Position numbers and translations under genes: made by a program. A DNA stretch of 64,000 bases from Allium sativum. Taxonomy: Eukaryota; Streptophyta; Magnoliopsida; Asparagales; Amaryllidaceae. Below are positions 12,363-25,085 of this stretch, one piece after another (position 1 is the first letter of the stretch; each line of letters opens with the position of its first letter). The notes beneath the pieces were generated by a model that made no database searches, was not told the origin of the DNA, and saw only the letters and a list, made by a program, of their open reading frames with translations. The DNA lies in the NCBI GenBank assembly GCA_030737875.1, contig CM060918.1:883976403-884040402 (forward strand), in the 5' to 3' direction.

Positions 12363-15300
12363 TGTAGCGACCCAGACTTTCTGGCCGGCCTAAACCGAAC
12401 AAGAAGGCGGATTGCTTTGAGAACATGACTCATCAGAACACAAACATGAGAACATTTCATTGCTATTGCAACAATTTACATCAAAGTACAAGTTATCAGC
12501 GTTCAAATAAATAAAATGCAGCGGAAAATATCAGAGAATTAAATTACAAACAACGATAATATATATATACACACATAAATATAATGTGCAGTGGAAAACA
12601 TCAACTACCACAACTGAAAGAAATACATGGATACAAAGCATTTCGAATATAGATCCAGCCCTAATCCAGGATCTTGTGAAAAGAAATATCTGCGAAAACC
12701 AAAACTACAAGCTGCCCGTGTCGAAAATATGGGCATCCAGAGTTTAGGTGGAAACAATAATCTCCGAGTCAGTTATGGGATTGGTGTGAGGACTAAAATA
12801 GTTATTAACTTCATTTTAATGTTGGGTAAATCAAGGGACCATGCCGTATAACACGAAACGGGTTTTCTCCCAAGAATACCATAAAACAAACAGTGCAATG
12901 TTTCAAAAGAAAATTGAAGCCATTATAAGACTCAGATTCCATCACATAATGCAACACAAACCAGAGGATAGAGTTTTACCATATAATGGCCAAATATGCT
13001 TGATACGCGGAATTTATCTTTTATTATTATTATAAGTAAAGAAATGAACTTCAGATATAAACGTATCAGTCCTAAACGGCATAGTACCCCATCCTACTAT
13101 GTCGCCATATGGGTTTACAACTAGAACCGTAAAGCTCGTATTTGAAAGTTGGATTTCCATCATGATGGCAATTGATTCGAAAGATCGATCATGTGGTGTA
13201 ATACTCCATGACTTATGTCCAAGGCTTCGGAATACACCGTAATACACGTCCGCACTATATCCAAGATTACGAGTATCGCTGTGGCTTATGTCCAGGGCTT
13301 TGGAAAACACCGCTTACTCTATCCTTCTGGGAATTAGATATAAGCCCTATCCCTTTGAGGTGTGGAGCGACCACACCCAGCTCATTCCAGTCGACCGAAT
13401 CCATGACAACCCTAAAAGTTATCCTCAACCCGAATGTTGTCTATCCTCATCTCAAAGGCATATGGATCTAACCATCATTTCACCATCATACCGGTGCGTG
13501 AGGCTTGTGAATTAACGCTACACAAAGCTACACTATTTAAAGATGTGCTTTGATCATCAACCACAAAGCCCTGCTTTTCAACAAAAGCTTTGATCCATGC
13601 ATCTCAGCATGCCACATTGTTAACCCATACCACACGATTGATTTCCACCAATATATAACCTCTAAGCTCATATGTCTCACAGAAGGGCGTTAAGCAAGAG
13701 AATAAATTCTCCGCCATCAAACAGATATATATTTAGCAGAGATCAATGAATACAGCGCGAGATACAATGTCATACATACAATCCATTTGCAAGTCCGTTC
13801 TGGGTCTGAACGAAACCAGAGACACTTTATTCCTCGTTCCATATGTCCAATACAGGAGAGAGGCCCTCACATATTCGGTCGATCTCCAAGTACGTCCAGA
13901 CGATCACCACTTATTACCTCATCTTGGGTGTATAGCCCAATCAAGAAATTAGTAATCATCCAAACGATGTGAAGATTTCCGGTCTTTAACCACCGTCTTC
14001 AAATCTTCGACTTTTAGTCGTCGTATCTGTTATTCAGAATGGGTTAAACCCGGTTTTTCCAAATAACTCGCGTATCTTATAATCAAGTGCTATAAAAACG
14101 CATCATACGCCTCATTCCTATCCAAAATATTCTTTTTTTCAAATATTCATTACATTGGAAATCATTCACATAAATCTTATCAAAGATTTAATTCATTTCA
14201 ACCTCTTGTTTAAATCTTTCTTTGAAAACCATTGCAAACGATTTTATAATATCTTTTCACAATTTTAGACCAAATTAAGGCTTACACAACTAGTCCAGAT
14301 TAACAAGCCTCACCGAAGTAATCCTTCATTTTATTATCCCAATCCCAACCCATTCATCGCATGAAGCAAGACTGGTAGTACTCCATATCTAACACCCATT
14401 ATGTTATCGGTAAATTTACTTACTATTTGACGTTCAAATCTAATTAAAGATATTACTATTGTTTGGAGTAAAACTGGTGGTGCTCCATCTCGAGCACTTC
14501 TCGAATTTTGATAAATTTAATTTTCACATTTCAATCTAATTAAAGATTCATTAAAACTCTACTTAGTTATAATATTCCAAAAATCATTACTTAATGATTA
14601 TTTAACTTAGTAAATTAATCATGTCTTTAACTGGGTTAAAGAACCAATGTCTTTTAAAATACAGTTCACGATAAACCCAAAATCATATTACATAAAAATG
14701 GAACTTTCATGGAAATCAGATCAGTCGTAATCAATATGAATTTCCATACTAGACTAATAATATAAATGGAATAATGACAAAGCCTTTTAAGTTCTGTATA
14801 TAGTAACAGTCTTCCTTTACAGAAGCTCATCTCGATTATTACTAAATCAAATTCCATTCAATTACAATTTAATGTATTAAATTAGAAAACTTTACTTTGG
14901 AAAATTTCATTGAATCTTAATTAAAAGATTTATAAATTCCAAATCATAACTTAACTGTTAATTGGGTTAAAGAACGAATGTCATTTTAAACATCGTTCAC
15001 AATAAACCCAAAATCCAATTTCTATTCAATTCAGATTAAATTAATTAATTGGTAAACTTCACCAAATCTTAATTAAAAGATTTATTCTTTTCTCAACTGG
15101 GTTTAAGAATAGCGTTATTCAAGACACCATCCACGACAAACCCAAAATCCAATTTGATATTGAATACAAGGCTCTAAATAGAAATTATATCAGCTTATAT
15201 TCAACATCAAATTCTGAAACCAACAGATATCGTTTTAGGAATAATTATATATATATATATATATATCTTCCAAATTCCTCAGCAATATCTGCATAATCAT

Positions 15301-18273
15301 GGAATCCAACATCTAAATATTCCGAAGAGGATTTCCATTCAAATCCATTCCAATTTATAGGAAAATTCTAGTTAGCTCAAAACCATTTCAATTTTCTTTT
15401 AGTTCTTTTGCTCAAGTTGGAAAACAACTTATTTTGATAAAAATATCTTTTACCTTTACAAACATGAAATATTTCATCCAAAATCATTTATTATGAATTT
15501 ACATAATTTGTTCATATTTTTAATAATTTTATTAAGGCTCTTACAGTTAGTTTCTAATATCGGCCACCAAACTGCATCCATAACGACCTTTTCCAAAACT
15601 GATTTGGACATATTTTAAAATCTAACTGTTGGATTTCGAATCTCTTAATATCATTAGAAATCTCTTTTCGATAAGAACCCAATGGTTTGGTTTTAGGAGA
15701 ATCCGATGGTCGGATCTCCCGTTACGTCAATTCGAAGTCAATGGTTGAAATTCGCGAACGGTCGCTGCGCAACACGTTCAATTCGAACCATTTAAATATA
15801 TATAATATATTTCGTCAATTTCCATTTAAAACATATTTTATAATATGTTTATAAATTCGTTTTAAAAACGATTCCAACCTCCATTTTAATTTTAAATCAA
15901 AATTGAATATTTAATGTCATTATAATATTAAAATGATAATATTTTCAAAGTATCCGTTTTAAAAATCAAATCTTTTCGATATTCATTATAAAATCAATAA
16001 AATCGACAGAAATTTCTGTTCGAGCTTAAATGCATATATCTACTTAACTCGGCTTCATATTCATTTCAGTTATGAATATTTCAATATTTTCGTGCCCCTC
16101 CAAAATTGGACATCAAAATCATATTTTGATTCTTCATTGAATATTATTTTAAAATATTCGTTATCTCTGAATTGGAATCAAACTCAATCAACTACCATAT
16201 AATTTTATTTATATGGATTCCACATATCGTATGTATTCAAAAACAATGTTAAACAACTATTAAACATTCAATTCACATCCATAGTGCAATTTACAACAGT
16301 ATAAGCATTAAATAACGCTTATAATAGTCTGTCAATCAATTGGTTGACATACAATTAAATCCAAGGGAGATGTGAATTAATTATCATCCCCAAACCCATG
16401 TGTGGTTCTCAACCATCAAACAAACATTATTTTTTGTATACTTGGGCGATGTGTAAAATTATCGTCCCAACACCCGTGTGGGGTTTACATCACAATCCAT
16501 GTGAACTTATCTAATATTTGGGAGACGAGTGGGTAAATTGTCATCCCAAATTAATTCATAATATAATCATTTTATTTAATAACTATATTTTCACAGTTTA
16601 ATAATGATAACATTAAAACTGTAAACATCCATCAATCACTAAACAAATATTGCAATCACAGGCAATCGATATATATATCCAGTTATAAAAATAAATAACT
16701 GTACAAAAGAATTGAGTGAGAGAGTTCTCACTATTGGCTTCCACTCCATCAGTCTTTAATCGACAATTTTAGTACTGTTTGGGTTTAAATTTGCCTCAAA
16801 TTCTAACTTGCTCAATTTTTGTTCTGGTATGCTCCATGGTGTGGGGTTTTCCACCACGATTCCAACGCATGTCGTTTCATCAAATTCTGTTTATGTTTGC
16901 ACGAGATATAAAAGTTTAAATACTTAAATAAACGAACTTAAAATAATTAATATATTTAATAACTTAGTTAACTTCGTTTAATTATCTACCCAATCATTCT
17001 TTCTCTCTGATGAATGCTGAACCCAACATCGCAACCGCCAAAACCCACGTTGACACCTCCATGCACCGCCGGACCACCATCGCAGGTCACCCCTCTGACC
17101 GCCTTAAGCTGCCAATCCCACACCCCCAATACGATGCAACTAGACAACCCCTACTTCACGAAAATTCGGTGCAAACGACAACTCTTTGAGCTGAAATCTG
17201 AACAAGTTACTTCACTAATAACGATCACAACCATATAGATTGAAAGAGGGGAAGCTCATCAATTTTCATTTTATAAGTGTTTGAAAATATTGAGTGGATT
17301 TAAAGATACCGAGGGAGCAAAATTCGACGGTCCTGGCCATTAAATGAAGAAATGGCGGCGGCTTCCTGAAGTGGAGAATTAGGCTTTAGGATTTTCTAGG
17401 TTTATATTTATATTTAAATATTATTTGTTTATCGCTCCGAAATCCAAATGAATCCCAACGACTGTCTCCCCTAGCCAAATAACCCCATCCCCGAAACAAT
17501 GGGATATGTTTCGTAAGCTGATTCGACTGTTTTGATCAGTTTTTTTAAAATTAAATATAAATCAATATATTGTATTTGAACGTATATTTTAATTTAACAT
17601 GGTCACATACTGACTCCAAAAATTATGAAATTTGAAATCTTGCTATGTTTTTCAAATATGCTTCTAACAAAGCTAATTTCATAAAATTTGGAGACCGCTT
17701 GAAAAATGACCTTTTAACTAGGATATTAAATTCAACTGAATTTACAAAACGCATTTAAATTTACCATGCTTACATATTAATTCCAATTGACTTGAAATTT
17801 TAAACCTTACAATAATTTGACATTCCAGATCCAACAAAATTAATTTAATCGAAAATGGAGGTCATTTGCAAAATAGCTATCTTTAAGGGCTTTATATAAT
17901 ATTAATATATATATAAATTTCATAGCGACTATTTGGAATTTCAAACTGGACATAACTTACAACCTATAAAACGAAATCTCAATTTCTTACATTCGTTAAA
18001 AAGTTATAATTAATTAGATCTTAACATTTCTTGTTTCATCAAATTATGGCTTATAACGATTCTGTATACTCGTTTAAAGTTTAAAACTAAAATTTCAAAC
18101 TACCACGCCATTACGAGTTCATTTTATGATTAATATAAATTTATATGCTCTAACTTTAATTTAAATAATTTTTTCATCGTTTATTCTCAAAATAAATCAT
18201 AAAAATATTTAATTTCCATGAAAATCAATTAAAAATAAAATTTAAATTGGTTCCAAAAATCAAGGTTGTTACA
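12363..18273 (-). repeat. 5' LTR of family-C element (5.9 kb)
   Basis: This is the full-length copy of the giant LTR: 5911 bases, TG...CA on both ends. On the minus strand, about 1 kb after the LTR start, there is ACTTATAAAATG (around 17266-17278), a plausible TATA box, followed by a segment richer in GC (about 17000-17240). A similar promoter and leader layout is seen in the solo copy at 46177. A segment at 13746-14010 carries the family's conserved antisense open frame. No protein domain was found. Confidence 0.88.
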
Positions 18274-18278
18274 CTTAT
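18274..18278. repeat. Target-site duplication CTTAT (right)
   Basis: Pairs with 6639-6643 and closes the family-C element. Confidence 0.9.
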
Positions 18279-20355
18279 CCATAAAACTTCCCCACCACAA
18301 CAAATCTAACAAACAACATAAACTCTGCTAGAATGTTTTCGAATCATGTTGGTACCATTGTTCGCTTTCAATTAATATGTGAATTTGACGGCTATGAATC
18401 TTTGACCATTATTATGCAATTGACCAAAGCCGACTTGATGACTGTAGTGAGCAACTATGCTACTAAAAAAAATGAATGATGTCAAAATTGTGAAAGCCTA
18501 ACACATTATCGAGTACAATAATTTCTGAATGGATTGAGTTTGTTCCAATAATTAGTATTGATGCTACTATGATGTGCATGTATTTTATTTCTTGTATGAT
18601 ACCTATCCATAGTGTAATATTATGATGATGTACTATTTTATTTCAATTAACTAACCAAATTTTGAACTATCATTTAGTAATTTTTTATTTACAATTTGCT
18701 AATAGTAGTTCATTAAAATGTAACATTATTTTCAATCCATTTCAAAACACAAAACATAACTCTCCTTTCCTTTCCGAACCCGTTTAAGTTTCCTTTTTCT
18801 CATGCTCAGTTCAATTTGTCAAGAACACAGTCTCAGATATACTTTGAAGTTATTAACAACTAATCTTAAGGCATTAACAACTGACCCATAGACATAATTT
18901 CCCAATAATTTTTAACATGTGAACGTGTAATGACATTTACTAATAACAAATGTGTAATACAACTTATTTAGTTATTTTTAAAACATTTAGAAGAAAATAA
19001 CAAAATTTTTATTAATTGACTCACCCCGATAATAGATGTTGGTTTGAAAGCTACTCTCGTGTATATTGTTTCTCCATTGGAAATTCCTTCCATTCAACAG
19101 GGGACAAACAATTAGCTGAAGCCAGAAAATATGTAAATAAGTGACTTAAACATGTGTTGAAAGTGAAAACTAGTAATAAAGCCAACCTGAATACCACCAG
19201 AACGATTTGATCTTGTTCGAATATTTCCATTTCCATTAGTATATGAAATCCCCAAAACTATGTATTTTTTCAAAAAAAAGGTAACCTTTTCAGGAGCAGT
19301 TTAAGGAAGGCGGAATCAGTTTGAGTAACTAATGTAGCATGCATCAATGAGCAAGCAAAATATGAAATCTCTAAAACTGTGTTTTTTTTCTCAAAACAAA
19401 AAAACAAACAAATAATAAACAACGTAACCTTTTTAGGAGCGATGCCAGGAAGGCGGAACCGACTTGAGTGACAAAATGGGTTTAAGGGGCGGACGAAGCA
19501 TCAAAAAGCAAAATTTTGAGTGGTTTAAATTTGAGGGGCGAATGAAGCAGTGAGGAGCATAAATTTGAGGAGTAGAATCATAGAGTAGCAAATATTGAGG
19601 GGCGAATGAAGCAGCGAGGAGCATAATTTGAGGGGTAGAATCATAGGGTAGCAAATATTGAGGTTTGGATTTGAAAAAATACAGAGAGAAATAATCGAGA
19701 AGAAATAGGAGGAGAACAAATAGGGATACGAAGAGGAAATATTGATCGAAGAACGCACTGTATTTTTTGACTTCAAAGAAATTTATTTTGGGCAATTGAC
19801 ACTAAGTAAACATCCCTAACGGTCGGTTTGATTAAGTTCTTATTTTTCGAAAATCATCAAAAAACAATGTAAAAATTTACCAAACTTCAAATTTAATTCA
19901 ACACATAATCATCATCATATTCAAGTAAAAAATTAATAAAAATGATACAAAAATATATATCAAAAATAAGCATGTTCGAATGGATTTAAGCAATTTTCTG
20001 AAAAATTGTTGACATCATTGCAATTATATCAAAAAAGTTACAGAATTTCATGAATCTTTACTGGTTTGCATGAAAAATTCAAACTTAAAGCTTATACTTA
20101 TTCAAACATCCATGTATTGCAAAAAAATCAGCAGAAAAATGATAAAATATGCATATAAATGAAAAATATTTCATCTCTAGTAAATTTCTGCAAATGATGC
20201 AATTATTTGCAAAATTTGCAAAGATTTGCACAAAATTTTCATGTAGTAATATAATTCTACACTACACTGCAAAAAAGTTGCTAATATGTCTGCCGTTATT
20301 TATAAAAATCGTAGATATTACTGTAAATATTCATCTGTCTTTCAACATATGCATG
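18279..20355. other. AT-rich intervening DNA without recognisable gene
   Basis: The longest open frame here (19433-19795, minus) is a product of a short tandem repeat. No domain, RNA gene or transposon terminus is clear. It flanks the copia insertion, and its last bases (TGTACAG) continue at 52547 (TACAGTGTG). Confidence 0.5.
19535..19670. repeat. Two-copy tandem repeat, about 70 bases
   Basis: The segment 'GAGGGGCGAATGAAGCAG.GAGGAGCATAA' plus 'GTAGAATCATAG.GTAGCAAATATTGAGG' occurs twice in a row with few differences. It keeps one minus-strand frame open, which explains the 120-residue open frame there. Confidence 0.8.
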
Positions 20356-20360
20356 TACAG
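20356..20360. repeat. Target-site duplication TACAG (left, copia)
   Basis: TACAG precedes the LTR start TGTTAATAAA. The identical TACAG is at 52547-52551 after TTAACA. It frames the whole 32 kb nest. Confidence 0.93.
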
Positions 20361-20893
20361 TGTTAATAAATAAATGATCAATGAAGCAAGCAAAAAATAG
20401 AATCACACACTAGATTTAACGTGGAAAACCCCTTTCAGGGAAATAACCACGGGAAAAAGGCAAACTTTATTAATTAATTGATGGAGTTTTACAAGCTGCT
20501 TTCATACAAACCATAGCAATCCAAATTTATATTCTACTTTCATGCAGTCAAATAGGGAGAGAAAGAGAAAATTAAGGATCTCCTTTATCCTTTAAATGAG
20601 GTTGCTGAAAGTATCTCAATCATGAGAGAAAATTAAGGACTTCCTTTATCCTTTAAATGAGGTTGCTGAAAATATCTCAATCGTGAGAGTAAATTAAGGA
20701 TCTCCTTTGTCCTTTAAATGAGGTTGCTGAAAATATCTCAATCATGAGAGTAAATTAAGGATCTCCTTTATCCTTTAAATGAGGTTGCTGAAAATATCTC
20801 AATCATGAGAGTAAATTAAGGATCTATATAAGATCCTTTAGGTGACATCAGCTGGACCAATTCTAATGAGGATTACGGATCACATAATTAACA
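20361..20893 (-). repeat. 3' LTR of copia element
   Basis: It starts TGTTAATAAATAAATGATC and ends CACATAATTAACA, and is nearly identical to the split 5' LTR. It contains a run of 61-base tandem repeats and TATATAAG near 20825-20832, which sits in a palindromic context (GGATCTATATAAGATCC). Confidence 0.93.
20571..20825. repeat. 61-base tandem repeat in copia LTR
   Basis: Units start at ATTAAGG (20571, 20632, 20693, 20754, 20815), giving four full copies and a partial one. Each contains 'TCCTTTATCCTTTAAATGAGG'-type sequence and 'AATATCTCAATC.TGAGAG'. The other LTR has the same array (about 52220-52480). In the element's U3-like region such arrays can act as promoter-proximal enhancers; that role is inferred. 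Confidence 0.9.
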
Positions 20894-20909
20894 ATCTCCA
20901 CCTTGAGAC
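20894..20909 (-). other. Polypurine tract of copia element
   Basis: The minus strand reads CTCAAGGTGGAGAT directly before the 3' LTR (TGTTAAT). Its position confirms minus orientation. Confidence 0.8.
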
Positions 20910-20997
20910 GAATTCTCATCTTGAAGTAAAAATGAACTACAAAAAACGAACTCCTTCAAAAAATAAATATTTTCCTTGCTTCAATAGTACCTAAAGA

Positions 20998-21713
20998 CTA
21001 TACTGTAACACCATCCAAGCATGAGTAAAGCTCAAACTTAGTAATTGGAACTGGCTTTGTCATCATGTCAGCGGGATTGTCATGAGTACTGTACTTGCAA
21101 ACTTTAACACCACCTTTAGCAATAACATCTCGAATGTAGTGATACCTAACATCTATATGTTTAGTTCTCTCATGAAACATTTGATCCTTTGTAAGGCATA
21201 TAGCACTCTGGCTATCAGAAAATATAGTAATGCAAGATGTATCTCCACAAAGCTCAAAATATAAACCTCTCAGCCAAGTAGCTTCTTTACATGCTTCAGA
21301 AATAGCCATATACTCGGCCTCAGTAGTAGATAATGCTACGGTAGTTTGCAAGGTTGCTTTCCAACTCACAGCACAACCAACAATGGTGAAAACATAACCT
21401 GTTAATGATCTCCTTTTATCCAAATCACCAGCAAAGTCAGAATCCACTTAACTAACAAGTTCATCTTTACATTTACCAAACTGCAAACAAGCATTTGCAG
21501 TGCCATGAAGATATCTGAAAATCCATTGTACTTCTTTCCAATGCTCTCTTCCAGGATTGACCATGAATCTACTGACAACACTCAAAGCATGTGATAAATC
21601 AGGACGCAAACAAACCATGACATACATAAGTGAACCAACTGCACTAGAATAGGGAACTCTAGACATGTACTCAATATCCTCATCTGATTGTGGACACATG
21701 GCTGATGACAATT
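20998..21713 (-). pseudogene. Copia pol 3' part: end of reverse transcriptase and RNase H
   Basis: From the right: FKLSSAMCPQSDED, then YSSAVGSLMYVMVCLRPDLS and FRYLHGTANACLQF, the conserved connection after copia reverse transcriptase, then a stop, then [39 protein letters not shown] and the RNase H C-terminus ending [11 protein letters not shown]...DGVTV with a normal stop at 20998-21000. The RNase H core residues (D of DSDFAGD, E of TTEAEYMA, D of FSDSQSA) are visible. A premature TAA lies at 21448-21450 between the two parts (...DELVS, stop, VDSDFAG). The segment is cut at its right by element A within 'AAHFKLSS'; the preceding residues are found past 32425. Confidence 0.93.
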
Positions 21714-21718
21714 TGAAA
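21714..21718. repeat. Target-site duplication TGAAA (left, element A)
   Basis: TGAAA here and at 32421-32425. Joining the flanks through one copy restores continuous copia coding (AAHF|KLSS). Confidence 0.9.
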
Positions 21719-23606
21719 GAGAACACCCCACCTCCGCTAGGGTCACTCACAAAGGGAATGCACTAGGTTTGGTGAAGCATTATCGAGGTAAACAGGCACA
21801 GAAATATTACAAGACAGAACATATATAAAACAGCGGAAGTAAAACAAATTTCATTTCCTTATAAAATAAGGTCTAAAGCCTTTTACATCAGAATACATCA
21901 AAACCTGTCTTGCAATAGTAAAGAAGCATAAAACCTTTTCATAAATTATTCCCCCAAAATAAAGCGGTGAAGCAGCCATAGCCAAGAGAAGACCAAGCTA
22001 TACATGATGACCTTCAAGCATAAGAGGTCCGAACTAAACAACATCATTTCCTCCCTGAAAACCTGGGGGGGGGGAACGAAAGACAAAGAGGCGAAAGAAA
22101 ACGGGGTCAGTCATAAAGACTGGTAAGTCCTATCTACTTCCAGTATAAAAACAGGTAAAGATAACATGACATGCATAAACTGAAAGTAAACATAAGGATG
22201 ACGGCAAGATAGATAAGCTAAACGAAGATAACTTGATGAACTACTGTAGAAAGATGAACTAAGGTGTCATGACAAACTACGGTGTCAAGATAAATCAAGG
22301 TATCACGTCGTCAGGTTCCTATCAAGTATACTATCCCAAGGTATCTATCATGTATAACATCCCACGGTGTTTATCATGTATATTTGCTCTGCACCTCTCG
22401 TACTAGTATCCCAACCCGCGTCGTGTGTTAACTATGAATGTCCCTTGCCCAATGTCATGTAATGGTCCATGTCAACCTAATATGCAGCATATGTAGGTTT
22501 TCCCCAACTCGTATGTTTCTTTCCATGTATAAGTTTAGTCCTTTGCGTAGGCCGTACGGCTTTCCCATGTAAATCTATACCATCTCAACGTAGTACCATT
22601 TTATCCTTGAAGTTGTTTTGGACTGCTACCCTTGGTCTGGTTAAGTTTTCTTACCATGAACTATCGCGTGTTCACCTAGGGTTTATGCCACTTAGGACCG
22701 CTAGGGATTATGCTACCTGATGAACGTTTTCGTGTCTCGGTTTGGGTTTTAGCCACCTAGGGCTACTAGGGATTATTCTACCCGTCAATCCGCGCCCTTT
22801 ATCCCACGTATATATCGTGAATCGTTTTCCATGTCTAGACGCACATGTATCTCAATGTGCCATCCGAGTTCCGTGCCAGGGCAAATCAAGAAATACGGAA
22901 CTCGGTCGGGAGCTTTAAGTCATCTGCCGATGCAGATATCAAGGTCTGTTTTTGTATCCGTGGCTATGGTCCCACGTGACCCCTCCCTCAACTACTGAAA
23001 GGCAATCCAAGAAAAATCATGTATGAGAACTACATCCCAGCCCCACTATGCCCCACTTTCCTATTGGCCAACCTCACCCATGACTCGATAGCAAGAACAT
23101 GGTCTGTTGGGAGTTCTCTGCCTTTCCGTTCGTACACGATTGACTAAAGATGGTAGGTAGTCGGCGACGTGCTATCCAGGGCAAAAACAAGTATCGTCGA
23201 CTCCACGCTAATCCATCCTAGTCTTTAGGTCGCTCGCATAGAAACCAAGGCATACTCTTGGTTCTTCTACCGCAGACATTAACCTCTGTGAGGCCAGGTT
23301 TCATGGACCATCTTCCACCTCACAGAGGGATACCAAGAGTACCCTCACGTCCCCCGAAGCTACTGCTTCGTCACCCAGTTCGTTGGAGCTTTTAATCCAA
23401 GTCAGATAAGTTGCTCCCCCTCGTATACTAAGCGATGACCTACCGTATCAGGTTACTCATCTATTTATGAACTAGTCCCATGTCCTTGGCTAAGAATTAT
23501 TACTTAGTTATTTGGAACTAAGGTTTACCACTTAGCTTCTTTTCTCGTTGTCCTTGATTAACTACAATTTTCTACCTAGTCCCCTGAACTAGGGTTTTGT
23601 CTAATG

Positions 23607-24412
23607 GGTTAAGTATTGTCATTTAAGTTCATGACTTAACCTGCCTACGAATCATGTCAAGATTGGCTAAGTATTTAAGTTCAAGGCTTAGCCCTACAAG
23701 TTGGTTAAGTATATCAAGAAGCTCATGACTTAACCCTATCAAGTCAAATTGGTTAAGTATTTGTTTGTCTTAACCCTATCAGATTATCGTGTTAGATTGA
23801 TTAAGCATAGATTATCTTAATCCCATCAGATTATCGAGTCGGATTGGTTAAGTATGGGTTAGCTTAACCTCATCCACTAATCGTATTACAATGGTTAAGT
23901 ATATTTAAAAGGTATTGCGACTTGACCCTATCAGGTTCGCATGTTAGATTGGTTAAGTATAGGTTACTTAACCTCATCAAATCATCATGTATAATTGGTT
24001 AAGTATAAGTTACTTAACCCCATTAACTTATCATGTTAAGTTGGTTAAGTATTGGTTACTTAACCTCATTGAATTACCAAGTTTAGATTGGTTAAGTGTT
24101 TAACTTAACCCCATCGAATTACCGTGTTTAGATTAGTTAAGTGTAGATTACTTAACCCCATCTAATTACCGTGTTTAGATTAGTTAAGTGTATGTTACTT
24201 AACCCCATCTAATTACCATGTTTAGATTAGTTAAGTCTAAGTTACTTAACCCCATCTAATTACCAAGTCGGATTAGTTAAGTGTAAATTACTTAACCCCA
24301 TCCCCTAATTGTCTTATATGGTTAAGTGTCATTAAGAAATCAAGTCCGGTTTAACTTAACCTACCCATTCATGTCATATCGGTTAAGTGTCATTAGTCGA
24401 AATTACTTAACC
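23607..24412. repeat. Array of GGTTAAGT...ACTTAACC inverted pairs (element A, 3' LTR)
   Basis: About a dozen or more units of roughly 55-65 bases each carry GGTTAAGT followed 8-20 bases later by its reverse complement ACTTAACC, then a spacer such as 'CCATCTAATTACCGTGTTTAGATTA'. Some units are degenerate (GATTAAGC/CTTAATCC, GGTTAAGT/GACTTGACC), often with a matching change on the other arm. The same array is in the other A LTR and, with different spacers, in element B. Confidence 0.92.
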
Positions 24413-24465
24413 TTTTCATGTGGCATTAATTAGATTAGTGCACCCCAACCTCTCACATTAGACTT

Positions 24466-24650
24466 TGTTGTGGTTACTAGTTAAGCCGGGCGGGTCCGGA
24501 TAGCTTTACACCACAACCTAGTCTAACCTCGGGTTTTAAGTGCTATATGACCAACTACCCACATTGGGTCCTATTGTTTGTAGCCACTAGTTAAGCCGGG
24601 CGGGTCCGGGTAGATTTATGCTACAAACTCAACCCAACCTCGAGTTGGCC
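24466..24650. repeat. Duplicated module of about 110 bases (element A, 3' LTR)
   Basis: Two copies share 'CACATT(A/G)G', 'TTGT.G..TACTAGTTAAGCCGGGCGGGTCCGG', 'TAG.TTTA..C.ACAA' and 'CTAACCTCGGGTT' or 'CAACCTCGAGTT'. Element B carries a corresponding two-copy module at 37105-37290. Confidence 0.8.
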
Positions 24651-24889
24651 ACTTTCATGTTTGGTCTAGTGTCATATTACACTTACAACCCATACGCATC
24701 TAGTTTCAAGTCCCATGTTTACCCCACATGCCATGTCCACATTTTGGTGTATCTTGAGTATCATATTTTCATGAAATCCCATGTCAAATTATCATGTCAT
24801 AATCACGCTCGTCTAACCTATCCCAAATCGTGTTTCCAACCCAAGTAAAAGCAAGTCAACATAGCAGGGATACTATGCTACATATTGGC

Positions 24890-25085
24890 CTCAAAACATG
24901 CATGATGTCAAAAAGGGATTGGCCACAAACATGCATGGTATCATAAGGGAATTTGGGCACAAACATGCATAGTATCATAAGGGAATTTGGCCACAAACAT
25001 GCATAGTATCATAAGGGAATTTGGCCACAAACATGCATAGTATCATAAGGGAATTTGGCCACAAACATGCATGATAATATAAGGG
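24890..25085. repeat. 34-base tandem repeat (element A, 3' LTR)
   Basis: The unit 'AAACATGCATAGTATCATAAG' plus 'GGAATTTGGCCAC' repeats about five times; starts at 24961, 24995 and onward are 34 bases apart. The right LTR has the same array at about 31165-31370. Confidence 0.92.

Larger units (their letters stand above)
6644..18273 (-). mobile_element. Complete family-C non-autonomous LTR retrotransposon (11.6 kb)
   Basis: It is bounded by a perfect 5-base target duplication (CTTAT) and by TG...CA termini. Two long direct repeats (6644-10938 and 12363-18273) flank a 1424-base internal part. A primer site next to the right repeat (complement of a tRNA-Met-like 3' end) and a purine tract next to the left repeat show that the element reads on the minus strand, so the right LTR is 5'. 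No gag, protease, reverse transcriptase or integrase can be found, so it fits a large retrotransposon derivative mobilised in trans. It shares its LTR with the elements at 1-5365 and 46177-52062. The LTRs differ at many positions, which suggests an older insertion than element A. Confidence 0.9.

Noticed and set aside
19433..19795. 120-residue minus-strand open frame
   Set aside because: Produced by a two-copy tandem repeat; the peptide repeats 'YLLxYDSTPQI' and has no family.
23607..24412. CRISPR-like repeat array
   Set aside because: The repeats are inverted pairs with irregular spacing inside plant LTRs, with no cas genes; this is eukaryotic retrotransposon DNA.
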